The notes under the pieces are model-generated. The model was not told where the DNA came from and made no database searches. It saw only the letters and a list, made by a program, of their open reading frames with translations. Source: Cristatella mucedo (Eukaryota; Bryozoa; Phylactolaemata; Cristatellidae). Taken from it: DNA of 64,000 nt. This document shows, piece after piece, positions 34,960-47,018 of this stretch (the first letter of the stretch is position 1; every line of letters begins with the position of its first letter). Location of the stretch: contig WPIO01000002.1 in NCBI GenBank assembly GCA_009760855.2, positions 4,053,001 through 4,117,000 on the forward strand. Direction: 5' to 3'. The position numbers and the translations under genes were made by a program.

Positions 34960-37487
34960 GGTCCAGCGTGGTGCTTCTCTTTGTAATCCTCACTCTATGT
35001 GCTATAAAACCCTTGCAATAAGCGACCTGATTTCTAAAAAGAAAGTGTCAACCTGCTCGTCTTGCCTAAAACTCGGCTGAAATCGGTAAACTGTCGGACA
35101 ATTAAATAAGCAACTTCGACTTGCTTCTCCTTCTTATAGACTCCCGGATCAATCAAAAATGGAGGCCGATTGGCCATCATCACACATTTAACCTTTAATT
35201 ACAAGCATTTACAGTACCTTCGAAGACAAATTTCGAATGTATTGTCTTGATTTCACGCGACAGCAAGATACTGATGGTGGCCATAGTCTATCGCCCACCA
35301 CGCACCAAGTCCTCTTTTAATTCTGGTTTCTCTGATCTCATTTTGATTACGTGTACAAAGGATCTATCTTTCCTTATTATAGGTGATTTCAAACTTCATA
35401 TTGATAACTAATCTGACGCCTACAGCACCGAATTGTGTGCACTGACCGACTCGTTACCTCTTTTGGCTCATGTGAATGGCCTTAATCACATCAAGGGGTC
35501 ATACACTTGACCAGACTTTTTCATGCCACTGCACGCAATCATCACTAGTTATTACTAAATTCTGTTTATCTGACCACATGCAAATCTCATTGAATCATCA
35601 ATGTGTGCCCTCCTCCTCCTCCACTTCCTCCTCAACTAAAATCACCTGTGAATCATGATATCTCAAGACCCTTGACATCGATGCTATTCGTGCGAAAATA
35701 CCTGCTTCACCTCTGCATCTTAATCCCTATTGCGACCTGTCATCGTCGGTAAATTGCTACATGACACTGGCTGATTTACTTGGTGAGTTTTCACTTCCGA
35801 CTAAGCGAACTGTTCACCCTTGAGAAGACAGTCAATAGTTTATTACAGACATTAAAATTGCTAGGTCTACTCAACCCAACCTTAAAAAAGCATACAAAGA
35901 TCAGGACTGGCTGCCCATCGACAGATATACGAGGATTACAGTATTTCACAGCAATCGATCGTAGCAAAGGCCAAGTCTGGCTTCTATAAGCAAACTGTTC
36001 ACTTACAGATGCACAATCATAAAATGCTAATTTTGGCGATCAATAACCTCCTTAACTGATCCAAGCTTAGCTCCTTACCTAGCGATCACAATGATGATCT
36101 CGGTGATTGGTTCCCTAGCTTCTTTGTCAACAAGACAGGCAAGATCATTAAGTCCGTCCCTAAGGTGGATGCATTCCCCTGGAATCCAGTCTCTCAATTC
36201 CATGTGGCACCTCGATGTCTACATTCAAGGAGATAACTAGTGACACTGTCCTAAAGTTCGCATCCTGATCAATGAAGACAAATAGTTCTCTGGACCCTAT
36301 CCCCACTGCTTTGCTTCAATGATGCATTTTATCTACTGTAGCTAGGCATAACAAACATCATAAATATATCTTTAGGTCAGGTCCCAGCACCTTTCAAAAA
36401 GGCCAATATTCAAAAAAGCATCACTGTACCCAGAGACCTTAAGCCATTCTGCCCATTCTTCCTTCAACCTTTCCTATCAACGAAACAGAAACGAGTCGTT
36501 TCAGACCAGTGAAACTCATATTGAAACTTCAAACTTCGCTAGCATTTACCAGTTCTTTATGGAGCTAATCACTCCAAAAAATGTTTGTCTCTTCGGGTGT
36601 ATAACGACCTACGTAGGAATGCAGTGTTAGGTAGAATCTCTCTGCATGTTCTGCTTGATATTACATTAGCTTTTGATGCTATTGATCCCCCAGTCCTTCT
36701 TGAGTGCCTCACGTTTCGTTTGGGCATCACTTGCATTGCTTTGAATTGCTTCAGTTCCTATCTCAGTGGGAGACTGAAGATTATTTAAATGAATGGAAAA
36801 AGATCATGTCTGCCTACTTCCAGTTACATAGCATTGCTAAAATTCAGTCTTTTTTAGACAGGGATACCATGTCTAAGTTAGTCCTTGTATTTGTGACATC
36901 ACGTCTTGACTTTTGTAACTCGCGGCTTACTGGCCTGCCGGCCTGTGCAATAAGGCGCTTACAGTTGATGAAAAACTCTGCAGCTAGGCTTGTCTGTTCA
37001 GAACATCAAAGTCGCCACATCATGCCACTTCTCAATTACCTGCACTGCCTCTCAGTCAAGCAACGCATCTACTCGTTTATCTATAAAACGTAAAAATCTG
37101 AAATGATTTGAAGACCGCGTCTTTAGTTCGTATGCTCCCAATGCCCGGAACCCACTTCTGAGGCATTAGGGCAGCTCCTGATTTGATCACTACTTAAAAG
37201 AAACTTAAATGCTCCTATTAATCACGGCTTAAGTGGATCACTGTGATTCGATCTGTATATGCTCATGCTTGCTGACATTGTGCATTCTGCCACTAACCAT
37301 AGTTGCATTCTGACCCTGTGCATGTTTCCTCTGACCATGTTACTCTTGTTGTTTTATCAGCATGCTACCATTAACCATTTGATCGTGCTTCCCCTGCAGC
37401 AAATGTGTATTACCTGGAAATAGATTTAGCTCTCTCAGGGAACTGTGTCAAGCATATTAATAATACTATTATTATTATTAAATTCCA
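34960..37487 (+). pseudogene. L2-A, near full-length span with RT core deleted
   Basis: The endonuclease region begins near 34990 (ATGTGCTATAAAACCC..., matching the NK block), passes GDF-like, HTLDQ-like and SDHMQIS-like blocks by 35580, and reaches the RT N-terminus at 36585 (LRVYNDLRRNA...LLDITLAFDAID). At about 36780-36810 the sequence jumps from the SGRL block directly to SAYFQLHSIAKI, so the segment with GVPQGS and YADD is gone. The C-terminal part and 3' end reach 37487. Many stops. Confidence 0.8.
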
Positions 37488-37639
37488 ACGTCGATCTAAA
37501 AGACATTTCAATGAAGTGGTCCTTAAAACATTATCGGCTCATTATATGGCTACTTCGGCATGTATCTTTGCATAACATCAGCTTCACTGAACGTTGATAT
37601 TTGCGAAATTCAACGAAAAAAGAATGCAAATTCACGACT

Positions 37640-38190
37640 AATTATAGAATTTTTATGTGACATCTTATTCAGAAGGCATATGTAGAAATTATGAACGTCG
37701 ACTCTCCTTTGCTGGCTAATAGGCAGTGATATTGTTATTCTGTACTAAAACACCCGATCGTAATCAGTATAATCTTATTATTTACAAACCATTTATAGTG
37801 CATTTATTCAGGCGAAAAATTTATGAAAGCCACACTGTACCAGCAACATTGGGTCTGATAGAGCACGGAAAAAACTCACTTATATGGAACGACGCTCATG
37901 CGTAGGTCACCAATAACAGGAAATGGATTGTTTGTGCAACAGTCAACACCAATGATGAAACCTCACCTCGCCATTGAAAAAACCTTGGCTCATTCATTCG
38001 AAAATTAGATCTCAACTGGCGAGAGATGCCAATAGTTTTGTGTTTTTTTAATACACCACACTGTTAAGGACTCGGGTAACAGCATGTTTCCCACGGTAAG
38101 GATCATCCTTGTGGCTGAATCAAACATCGCTATCTTTGTCATTAGATAACTCAATGTTTCTTTGCTCATTGTGTACCGTAAAATGGGACT
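37640..38190 (-). repeat. Dispersed inverted repeat, copy 2
   Basis: Reverse-complement partner of 2090-2650. The minus-strand frame at 38005-38259 (84 codons) overlaps it and shares the peptide pattern PE.L.VW...T.N.WHLSP with copy 1. It directly adjoins the second copy of the large segmental duplication. Confidence 0.6.
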
Positions 38191-39644
38191 TACTTGATAA
38201 GTTTTAATCACCGCCAAAACATTGCTCCATATCCCAGGGCCATGCGAATCTCTACTCAACTTGCCTTATTTTTTGCTTCTTTGTTATAGGATTTTCAAAA
38301 TGAACTCAGACACTAGCAGCTAGGAGGCAATCACACTGAGCTGTAGCACATGCGAATAGGCATTAACTTATCATTCTGCATACCCTTACTGTTGCAGAAA
38401 TGGCAAGACTACACTGTGTGTGAACCTTCGTGAGTAATTGCGGAAAAACCAACAATAAACCGATGGAAGAATCAAGGAACCCGTCAGCTGATGTTTCCGA
38501 CACCGGCCTTAATTATCACCAGAGTGGCCCTGTAGGTGCCGATTACAGTGTGGGTGCTTTTTAGCAGCAGGCTGCTCCTACATTAGTCCAAAATGCAGTT
38601 ATTGCAGTGATAGTGTCAACTTTTGTGGTATGTCGCTGTTAGTGATGCATGTTCACTGCTATGCTTGTTTGCCTCCTACTGCTAATAATGGATGCCACTC
38701 AAAACTTTAGGGCATCATGTTATCCATTATTTCTTGCTTTCTTTGCCTCTTAGGTAGGAAATATACATGCAGTTCAAGTGAGCAGATTAATGAATCTTTC
38801 TGAAGATCGATTTTATTAAATATCAATATTTTTTTATCGAGTTATGCATTGGTTCAAGAATGGCTGTGATGTTTAAACGAAAGTGTTAATTTGTATTTTC
38901 TCTTCCAGTGCCAGCAAAGTGCAGTGCTTATCAGCACTAGCATTAGTGTTACGTACAGCCGTGTCAAGTAAAAAAATAACCGTATGTTCCTCACAGTCGG
39001 GTGTCCGAGTACTGCATCCTCAATTTTTAATTACTTTCGAATACTGTTACACTCATTCCCTGGCGCAGCTTTTCTATATCAGCATTCAACAATCTTTGAT
39101 GCAGCAGGTAAATTCTCACGAAATATTTATTTTTACAACTGAATGCCATGGATTTATTCGTGATTCGTGTGCGGAGATGGTCAAGGAGTTGCAATAGGTA
39201 CCTGCTGGCGAGGACCATATACAATCTTAGTGGTTGCATTTCTTACCACCGAGCTAGCCAATTCTTCCCTGTGCAGCTTGCTAGAGAGCATTAAAGCAGT
39301 CTTCTATGCAGTATCGCGATATGCTTGCAGGAATGGAGACTTTAGTAATCCAATCAGCGTTTCATCAACTTTTTTTTGCTTTACAATGCTTCTATTTGAG
39401 ACTTGTAACAGTAGGAAATCCGCAGCCTGTGTACATTTCCACATGTACGTGTCAACATAGCGAGCGAAGCAAGAAATATTATTAATTGCAACTTCAAAAA
39501 TCCACTGGCATGGTTGTCGTGGTCAGTTTCCTAAAGAGGGAACAGTACAAAACCACTAAAATAATAGCAATAACAATAATAATAGATTGTTTTAAATTGC
39601 CCTACAAGTATTTAATGAAGGTATTTTAAACTCAGCTGCAGTAG

Positions 39645-40190
39645 AAGGTTTTGTTTAAGGTTTTGTCGCTCACTTTTAGGTCCCTTCATTCTATGGCTCC
39701 AGCCTATCTCTCCGACATACTCCCCCATCAGGCCAAGCATCGTATCACCCGCTTTTCGGAATCCAACAGTCTAGAAATACCTCGTACAAACCTTAAATCC
39801 TTTGGAGACCGTGCATTTAGTTCGTACGCTCCCAAAGCCTGGAACTCTCTCCCGACCTGCGTCAGAACATCCCCTGACCTGACCACATTTAAAAGGAACT
39901 TGAAAACACACCTATTTAGGACAGCACTTAGTGGGTCTCTGTGATTCGTCCTTCACGTGCTTATGCGTGCTGACACTGTGCATGCTGCCACTAACCACAT
40001 TTGCATGCTGACCCTGTGCATGTCACCCCTAACCATGTTATTCATTTTGTTTATTTGTTAAGCATGATTTTACTTACCATTTAATTGCATTTCCCTTTGC
40101 AGCAAATGTAAAGCGCCTAGAAAGAGATTAAGTTCTCTGAGGGCGCTTTATCAAGTACATTAATATTATTATTATTATAATTATAGAAAA
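39645..40190 (+). mobile_element. L2-A, young 5'-truncated copy
   Basis: An unbroken 97-codon frame (39651-39944) covers the ORF2 C-terminus (FKVLSLTFRSLHSMAPAYLS...NSLPTCVRTS). A full 3' end and ATT tail follow. The empty site at about 5793 in the other duplication copy fixes the boundaries. It shares diagnostic changes ('tttatttgttaagcatg') with the copy at 48671-49000. Confidence 0.9.
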
Positions 40191-40414
40191 ATTAAGCAGG
40201 TGTTTATGACATGTACACGAACATGCCTGGAAAAGCATGCAGACGTATGCAATTAGATGCGTATAGCCACCGGTTAGTAGAACCTCAGGCGATTAACCAG
40301 ATCAAAATTATCCTTGGTAATGCATGAAAAACTAGCAGTCACAAGAAATTAAGCCACCTGAGACGCAGGCGTAGATAGGCATAACACAATTTTTTCGGGT
40401 GAGACTAACTTATA

Positions 40415-41800
40415 AAAAGTAATAGTACATTTTATCGAGCTTACTCAGAGAACTCAATCTCTTTCTAGGTGCTTTACCGTTGCTGGAAATAAGCAGGATT
40501 TAATAGTTAGTGGCAGCTTGCTCAATAAACGACAAGAATAGCACGGTTAGGGGTAGCATGCATAGGGTCAGCATGGAAGTGTGGTTAGTGGCAGCATGCT
40601 ACGTCATCACACATAAGCACATAAAGGACGAATCATGGGGACCCACTGCATGCTGTTATAAATGGATAGGTTTTAGTTTCTTTTTAAATGGGGACAAGTA
40701 AGGAGATGTCGTGACGCAAGTCGGGGGTGAGTTCCAGGCTTTGGAAGCATAAGAACTGAATGCTAGGTCTCCATAGGATTTGAGGATTGTATGCGATATA
40801 GTTAAGAACTTAGATTCCAAACAGCAGGTGAATCGACGCTTAGCCTGGTGGAACAGAAGATCTGATTGATAGGCTAGAGGCAAAAAATAAAGGGATGTGG
40901 AAGTCAATTGACAAAACCTCGAAATCAATGCCTTCCTTTAGTGGGAGCCAGTGCAGGTAGGCGAGAATCGGTCTGATGTGGCAACAGCAGTGCTCGCGAC
41001 AGACAAGCCTAGCTGATGAGTTTTGCTGCCGCAGTAAGCACCTGACTGGGCAGTCAGGTAGGTCAGCAAGCAGTGAGTTACAGATGCAAAGACAGGATGT
41101 CACAAATGCGTGTGCTAATTTAGATGCCGTATCCCAGTCAAAACAAACCCGAGTTTTAGCAATCTTATATAGTTGCAAGTAGTCAGACTTGACTGCGGAG
41201 CTGATGTGGTCGTTGAATTAAAGATCACTTTGGAAAATGACACCTAGGTTTTGTGCATATTTAAAAGGAGATGCTCTGGCAGAGCCAATATATAGCGTTA
41301 GGATTTGCATTTTCTTAATCGCACTTGGTTTTCCCATAACCAGTAAGTTGGTTTTATCATCATTCAGTTAAAGAAAACTTGAGGCCATCCATGTGCGGAT
41401 GTCATCAATGCATAAAGAAAGGGTGTTGGGAGAATTCGACTTGCTGGAGGGCTGGGAGGGACCAAAGCAAGGGTATAACTTAATGTCATTCGCATAAAAG
41501 TGAAAATCTACATTGTGCCTGGCAATCACATCGGCAAGAGCGAGAGTATAAGCCGTGAAAAGAACTGGACTAAGCGCAGAGCCCTGCTCTACCCCATATT
41601 GTAGGGGTTCCTCTGATGATCTTTGTCTATTCACATCAACACTCTTGAGTATCCCACTAAGATAGGATTTGAACATTTGCAGAGCAGTGCCAGTGATGCG
41701 CAGGCTACATGAGAAACGCTCAAGAAGGACTAACTGGTCTGTTCTACCAAAAGCTGCCGAAAGATCAAGGAAAACAGGCACAACAATTATACTCAACATG
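40415..41800 (-). mobile_element. L2-A copy with mutated RT active site
   Basis: Minus strand, 3' end at about 40440 and RT core at 41368-41847. The active site reads YAND instead of YADD, and GVPQGS is changed to GVEQGS. The LDLSAAF block is present. The empty site is at about 6025 in duplication copy 1. Confidence 0.8.
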
Positions 41801-42190
41801 TGTCTGCAATCTATACTTATATGATGCAAATTCAGTGCATATAGCAACTAAAGAGAGGCTTCCAGCTCCAAGATTTTGGTACCAACGCATTGAAAGCCTG
41901 ATCTCTAAAGTGATCTCAATTTAGTACGTATGTCAACATTTGAGAACAAGTCACTGCACTTAATTGGCCGTCCTACGCATTGAATAGAATACCTGTTATC
42001 TCGGTTATTTTAGACTCAATTTATGACGTCAAACATGTAAATCAGTTCATTAAAGAAAGTACCTTTCAGTTGCTAATTGGAATTTACTGACAGCACAGAG
42101 CCAGTTATAGCTATTTGTTTAATGAGACCACAAAACTAGCAAGCCCCAGTTCATCTGAAGCAGCAATCCAGGGTGATACCCGGGTCTAGG

Positions 42191-43544
42191 TATTTTAAAA
42201 CCTCGTATAAACAGCCAGTGTTTTTTCTACTTGCCATAATTACTACCAGGAAGGCAGTCCGGTGTTTCGCTGGTGTTTAAGGGTGGGTATCTTAATGAAC
42301 TCGACCGGCCAAATTAATCCAGTGAATTGATATATGGTCTTGGTCATGACAGCATGTAACTGTTGTCCACAAACAAGTATTCTTGCTCGTAGCTCATCTT
42401 CACCAATGCCATTAGATGGTAGAGGAACATGGATGTATCAATCGCTACACAAGGTTTGAAGTCCCTTACTACTAGATATACTTATTAGGAGATAGCTCAC
42501 ATAGTGCTGGAGGTCACTGTAAGCCAGTTGCTATTGTAGCTGCGAAAAATAACACTACCATCGGGCTACGAGCATGTCTGCGGCTTTCATTGACTGATTT
42601 CCTGTAGCAATCGACCAGCATTCAACGTACTAAGCAGAAATTAGCATTTGATTAGCTGAAAGCTGATGCGCTGGCTGAGCCTCACGCCTGTGCTTAAGCA
42701 TCACCTGAAGGTCAGGTCTTGTCGCTTAAATCGATAATGGAGAGCAGGCTTTCTAGTCACTACCTCCTTTTGGGCAAAGGCACGTACAAGTAGAGTGATC
42801 TACGAATGTTAAAAGAAGTCATGCCTTAATTTTCAGATCTTGTGAAATGCCTTCTAAGGCCATCGAATGAAAATTCAACACAAGTGCGAAGCAGTTGGGT
42901 CCTCTAAGAAGCATACATCTATCTAGTAATAGATTAAACATGTTTTGGGGGTATCTTCGCACCTTGTTTTGTATGTCAATCGACAGCATCGGGGTCACGA
43001 ACATTGCTGATGCTTCTTATTCTGCTTGTTGCCGTCGTTCCATTGCCCGTTTAGAAGGATTGTAGAGAGGATTTGCTGTATTGATGCAGCTCAAAGAAGC
43101 GCAGATCATCTTGCTTCGCAGTAGTCAAGATTTCTGCAGTCAAAAACATCCTGGCTGACATGAGCATCTCAAACTTGTGCTCCTCGCTGCACCCCGTTCA
43201 AACTTCAGCATGTGTAATTGCTTCGCTTGATTTGGCAAGTGGTCATTGCATTCTCTTGGTTGGCATTGGAATTAATTGTGTCGATATTTCTTAAGGGGCC
43301 TTTTCGTCAGTTTCTTTATGCTTCTACCAAAATCTGTACAAGTGTTTACCAATGAGCCAACTTTTCAGGACCCTTAATCGAAAACTCTCTTGTCTACTCC
43401 CACCTTGACTATCGACCTCTATGTAGGCTAGTTTGATAGTGTGGCACTCTCTACTGGCACGGCCGATTGGACCTGAGTGTTTTTGAAGGACCCAACAGCT
43501 ACTTGTGCCTGTAGCATCAACTTGGGAACGGTTTAATGTAAATA
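42191..43544. other. Unique sequence, no gene recognised
   Basis: A minus-strand frame at 42819-43004 is the longest here and has no supporting signals. No repeats recognised. Confidence 0.4.
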
Positions 43545-43870
43545 ATAATTAAAAGAAGAATATACCTCCTTAAGTAACTTCTCAAAGCCACAAACACCAA
43601 GTTTGTGATACTCGGAAAAAATTTCTATAGCCCACTCAAGGATTCTAATTGGCTTTCGATACATTCGTATTCGGTAGCAAACAGACTTCCTCTCACGCAG
43701 CAGTGAGAAAGTGAGGAGCATGCGGAATTCGGAGAGCGGTTGAGGTAGTGAGTGGTATGAAAGTAGCAGCTCAGGATGGCTAGACAGGACTTGCCACAGT
43801 CGGCTGCAAGAGAGTGGATTTCGGCGCCTAAGAATAATGAGAATGAGCTCAACATATGAAAACCTGGTAA
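43545..43870 (-). mobile_element. L2-B 3' region
   Basis: Matches the L2-B C-terminal end and 3' part (about 43670-43810 aligns in reverse with 7075-7215). The two overlapping minus-strand frames here are remnants and shadows. Confidence 0.6.
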
Positions 43871-43897
43871 GCAAAGGCTTCTGCCACCAAATGCCTT

Positions 43898-43990
43898 TAT
43901 AATAATAATAATAATAATAATAATACACTTGATAAAGCCCCATCAGATAGCTTGATCTCTTTCTAGCCGCTTTTTTAAGAGTAGGAATTT
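43898..43990 (-). mobile_element. L2-A 3'-end-only copy
   Basis: TAA repeats (about 43898-43925), then a diverged terminal hairpin. No ORF2 sequence is attached. Confidence 0.75.
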
Positions 43991-44204
43991 AAAAGCATTT
44001 TCATTTTCTGTAGAGGCGTAACGGTACGAGGAGGTAAGGAGCCAAGCTGTGGTGGGAATTATGGGTCAGCATAAAAACTGTCTCATGTATCCAGTAGTCC
44101 ACCAGAAACCATGGAAGCTTCTTGAGACACGTAGTAAAACCTCCGGTATTTGTAAGATACCGGCTTTATCGAATAGAGGAAATATGGTGGTATTACCGCT
44201 TTCA

Positions 44205-44315
44205 ATACAGCCGCTTATGCTGGGTGTGGGCTACACAAAACTCTTTTGCGTAACAACCACATAGTTTTAGTGGCTTCACAGATACAGAGGGAGATACAAT
44301 ACATTGCAAAACCCC
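44205..44315 (+). mobile_element. L2-B 3'-end fragment
   Basis: Matches the last 110 bp of the copy at 1-255 ('ttacagacagagata'-like terminus at about 44278-44300). Confidence 0.5.
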
Positions 44316-44360
44316 GAGGCATGTGAAAAGAGCTAGATAGAATATATATATACATATATA

Positions 44361-44602
44361 TGTACATGTGTGTGTGTTGTGTGTGTGTGCGTGTGTGTGC
44401 GTGTGTGTGTTGTGTGCGTGTGTGTGTGCGTGTGTGCGTGTGCGTGTGCGTGTGCGTGTGTGCGTGTTCGCGTGTGTGTTGTGCGCGTGTGTGTGTGCGT
44501 GTGCGTGTGCGTGTGCGTGCGTGTGCGTGTGCGTGTGCGCGTGCGCGTGCGCGTGCGCGCGCGCGTGCGTGTGTGCGTGTGTGTGTGCGCGCGTGCGTGT
44601 GC
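44361..44602. repeat. (GT)n/(GC)n alternating purine-pyrimidine tract
   Basis: About 240 bp of almost uninterrupted GTGT, GTGC and GCGC dinucleotides, interrupted mainly by a few TTG steps. Such tracts readily form Z-DNA. Six overlapping frames through it are artefacts. It lies about 800 bp upstream of the start codon at 45406. Confidence 0.97.
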
Positions 44603-44689
44603 AGTTGAACCTCTGGTATTTGTCAACTAGCCTTGCAGACATATTCATCATGAGCTAAAGTGGTCTAATGGTGCTCTATGTGAAGAAGA

Positions 44690-45405
44690 ATACTGTTGGG
44701 GGCTAGCTAGCAAGGCGGAAGGATATGTCGAACCATCGCCCGGAACTTGGAACCTGTAGCCGAGGAGAAAGCTGAAGCGAGGGCCGTGCCGGCTGTCGCT
44801 CTTGCTCTCGAACCCCTTTGAATCGAGCCGGCACCAGTCAGTGGGAAAGACTTCGAGCTTCGTGTGCGATGAGCAACCGGTATTGCTTGTAAGACCGGCT
44901 GCGGCTTTTTGTTCTGTCCGATTAGGACGCGTCTGCATTCCGATTAATCAAATAGTAGAGCCCTGTGCCCTAGAGCGGTGCAGTAAATCACATGGCGTAT
45001 GCATACAACAAATGCAACGGTCCAAGGAAAGCGGTAAATGCAGCTGACCACCGATATATCAGTCGACAGGCATTGTTTCTAAAGCTTCGATCGTGGGCGT
45101 GTCGTACGTGTACGACAGACACACCGCCCAAAGGAAAGCCTAATATGCAGCTATCCACTAGTAAATCGATAGGCAGGCATTGTTACTGGAGCTCGGATCC
45201 CGGGTTTCAGCCGACATTTAAGTTCAGAGCCACTGCTTTGTGCCTAACAGCTGCTAAGCAAACACGTCTCACGAGCTCAATTGTTCTTGGACAAGAGCGA
45301 CGTGAAGGATGCGGAAAATAGACCAGCTTGAAAACCGAATGGCTACAAAAGGAGCTAGGTGCATGCTTCGGCGTCGCACTGACCCGGATATTGCCATGAT
45401 CCTTT
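44690..45405 (+). promoter_or_regulatory. Putative promoter/5' UTR of the membrane coiled-coil gene
   Basis: The GC and CpG content rises clearly above the flanking DNA from about 44690 into exon 1. No TATA box in a clear position was seen. Inside lie a duplicated element (45021-45097 and 45126-45204) and an inverted repeat GTCGTAC-gt-GTACGAC at 45101-45116. The transcription start is unknown. Confidence 0.4.
45021..45204 (+). repeat. Two diverged copies of a ~78-bp element
   Basis: Copy 1 (about 45021-45097) and copy 2 (about 45126-45204) share 'caaggaaagc'-like starts, ATGCAGCT, and CAGGCATTGTT followed by AGCT and CGGG-like ends. The copies are about 106 bp apart, with the inverted repeat at 45101-45116 between them. 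Confidence 0.65.
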
Positions 45406-45446
45406 ATGGCCACCATAGACGCTCGGCAGGCTGCAGCCGAACGTAG
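45396..45446 (+). promoter_or_regulatory. Upstream ORF overlapping the start codon
   Basis: An ATG ten bases before the main ATG opens a 16-codon frame that ends at TAG 45444-45446, inside exon 1 and out of frame with it. It could lower translation of the main frame. Whether it is transcribed depends on the unknown cap site. Confidence 0.4.
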
Positions 45447-45828
45447 TGCGAACGCTCTGTCGACCAAACCGGAGTCCGGCAGCTTATACATGCCGGAGAT
45501 GCCGGCCGACAGCCGCCGCTCATTCAGCTCCAAGGTGTTCTGGCTGACGGCATTGGCAGTCGTCGGAATAGCCTGCTACTTGGTGGTCTCCAATCGAAGA
45601 GAAATGATAGCGAACTCGGACAGAGTGGAGGCACGCCTGAGATCTGTGCAAGCCGAGAGCGACGAGGTGCAGGCGAAGCTAGGCAGCTTAGCTAACGAGT
45701 TCACCAAGCTGAAAGAACTGAACTCTCAGCTCAGTGGAACCATCGCAGACTGCAATATCGCAGCAGCCAAGCTACGTGCCTCACAGGCTGAAGCCGAGGG
45801 AAAGGCGGCCACTTGTGCAGACCAAAAG
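45406..45828 (+). CDS. Exon 1: type II membrane coiled-coil protein
   Basis: The ATG at 45406 is the first in frame after a TGA at 45397-45399; +4 is G. The 141 codons end at a donor AAG|GTGAGG (phase 0). Residues 1-43 form a polar, presumably cytosolic tail. Residues 44-62 (VFWLTALAVVGIACYLVVS) are a membrane anchor followed by NRR. From about residue 68 a Glu/Lys/Leu/Ala-rich heptad region forms a coiled coil. The layout (short tail, single anchor, luminal coiled coil with scattered Cys) resembles GOLM1/CASC4-type Golgi proteins, but that is an architectural comparison only. The unspliced frame runs on to 46047. Confidence 0.8.
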
Positions 45829-46194
45829 GTGAGGCACGGCAGCCACACCACCACTTGCCCAGTTATGTTGGCTGGGTGGACTTGGGGGGCGGCCGGAGTG
45901 CGGTGGTTTGGGCTAATGTCAACAGTCAGCCGACGTCAATTTGAAGTCGTGCACAGCATTTTCTGCATGCCTTACCACCACACCAATCGTGGGAGCGTCA
46001 CGTGCTCAAATCGGCTGAACTTGCCCGTGCAGTCTCGGATTGTGTAGGCACGTGTCTAAGTCGACGTGTTTCAGGCTAGTTGAGCGATTTGGACCGATTA
46101 GTGAAACGGTCAGCGACTTTCCACGAGTCCTTCACCCAATTTCTTCTTAAGCTGTTCTACTTCAGAGTCACCCCTAGATACATAAATGTGTTCT

Positions 46195-46290
46195 GGATAT
46201 AAAATGTGCGTTGTGCCCTTAGAGAACTTAATCTCTATACAGTCGCTTTGCATATGCTGCAGTGGGTATGGCAGAAGCGCATAATGCGCT
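46195..46290 (-). mobile_element. L2-A 3'-end fragment in intron 1
   Basis: Diverged hairpin region (CCCTTAGAGAACTTAATCTC...GTCGCTTTGCAT) without TAA tail. Confidence 0.5.
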
Positions 46291-46299
46291 TCCGCCACT

Positions 46300-46940
46300 A
46301 TGTACATGAACCTGTTAAATTAGCTGACATCGAATTTAGTGTATGCAGTGCCCTTGGGGTAAGATACTGGAGTTTCTAATATCTCGCTATAACTTACTGG
46401 TACTATTGAATGCCCCTTGCTAACGATAGTAGCTCAAGATTCGTGGGAATTTTGCAATATTATGTCTTTCATCAACATTTGATAAGCGCTGAGAATGCTT
46501 TCAGAATGCATATCGCTGGGTCAGGAGTGATATCACTGGATCTATAAGGTTTCTTGTATAAAATATTTAGTTAATTATCCCATTGCAAATAATTCAGAAA
46601 CCCTGCTCAGAAGACGTCTCTGCTTAGCCGTGGGCAGCCAGGCTAGAACGCGGGCAGCGAAAACCTGCTTCAAAAACTGTTTTCCATATCTGACTCTGAA
46701 AAATGTTATGAGGCACGACGTCTGGTGCCATATATGAGCTTGCAGTCTTCTGTCGTCTCTCGGCTTCCCAAGATGAGCTGGGAATAATAATCGCGACCTA
46801 GCAAAACCTTTGTCAGCACAATCGTACATTAAAGCACTGTCTTCATGTAATAGCTGAGCTTCTCCTAGACCGCTGCTCACCTGTTTTTAGAAACTTCAAG
46901 CATCTGGTGGGCAACTGGAAGAAGCTAAGTGCATCAATTC
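46300..46940. other. Intronic, nothing recognised
   Basis: A minus-strand 101-codon frame at 46575-46880 has no supporting signals. Confidence 0.35.
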
Positions 46941-46944
46941 CTAC

Positions 46945-47018
46945 TTTAGGCAGCGAAAGAGAAAGAGGGAGACAGTGACAGACAGATAGAGTGAAGAGAG
47001 AGAGAGAGAAAGAGAGGA
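46945..47018. repeat. Purine-rich tract
   Basis: GAGA/GACA low-complexity sequence inside intron 1. Confidence 0.85.

Larger units (their letters stand above)
38240..42190 (+). repeat. Dispersed segmental duplication, copy 2
   Basis: Partner of 4370-6375, expanded by two L2-A insertions (39645-40190 and 40415-41800) that are absent from copy 1. The acceptor-like site and short frame near 38909 (SASKV...SQSGVRV) are retained, as in copy 1. Confidence 0.7.

Noticed and set aside
44202-44658. Long overlapping frames of Cys/Val or His/Thr/Arg repeats on both strands
   Set aside because: They are translations of the GT/GC microsatellite.
45181-45210. Cluster of restriction sites (GAGCTC, GGATCC, CCCGGG) resembling a vector polylinker
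   Set aside because: The same segment is a diverged copy of 45021-45097, which lacks these sites, so it is genomic and not vector contamination.
44992-45321. 109-codon plus-strand frame upstream of exon 1
   Set aside because: It spans the duplicated upstream element, has no recognisable domain and is more simply GC-rich leader or promoter DNA.
45207-45533. 108-codon minus-strand frame
   Set aside because: It is antisense to exon 1 and its upstream region; the plus-strand exon has far better evidence.
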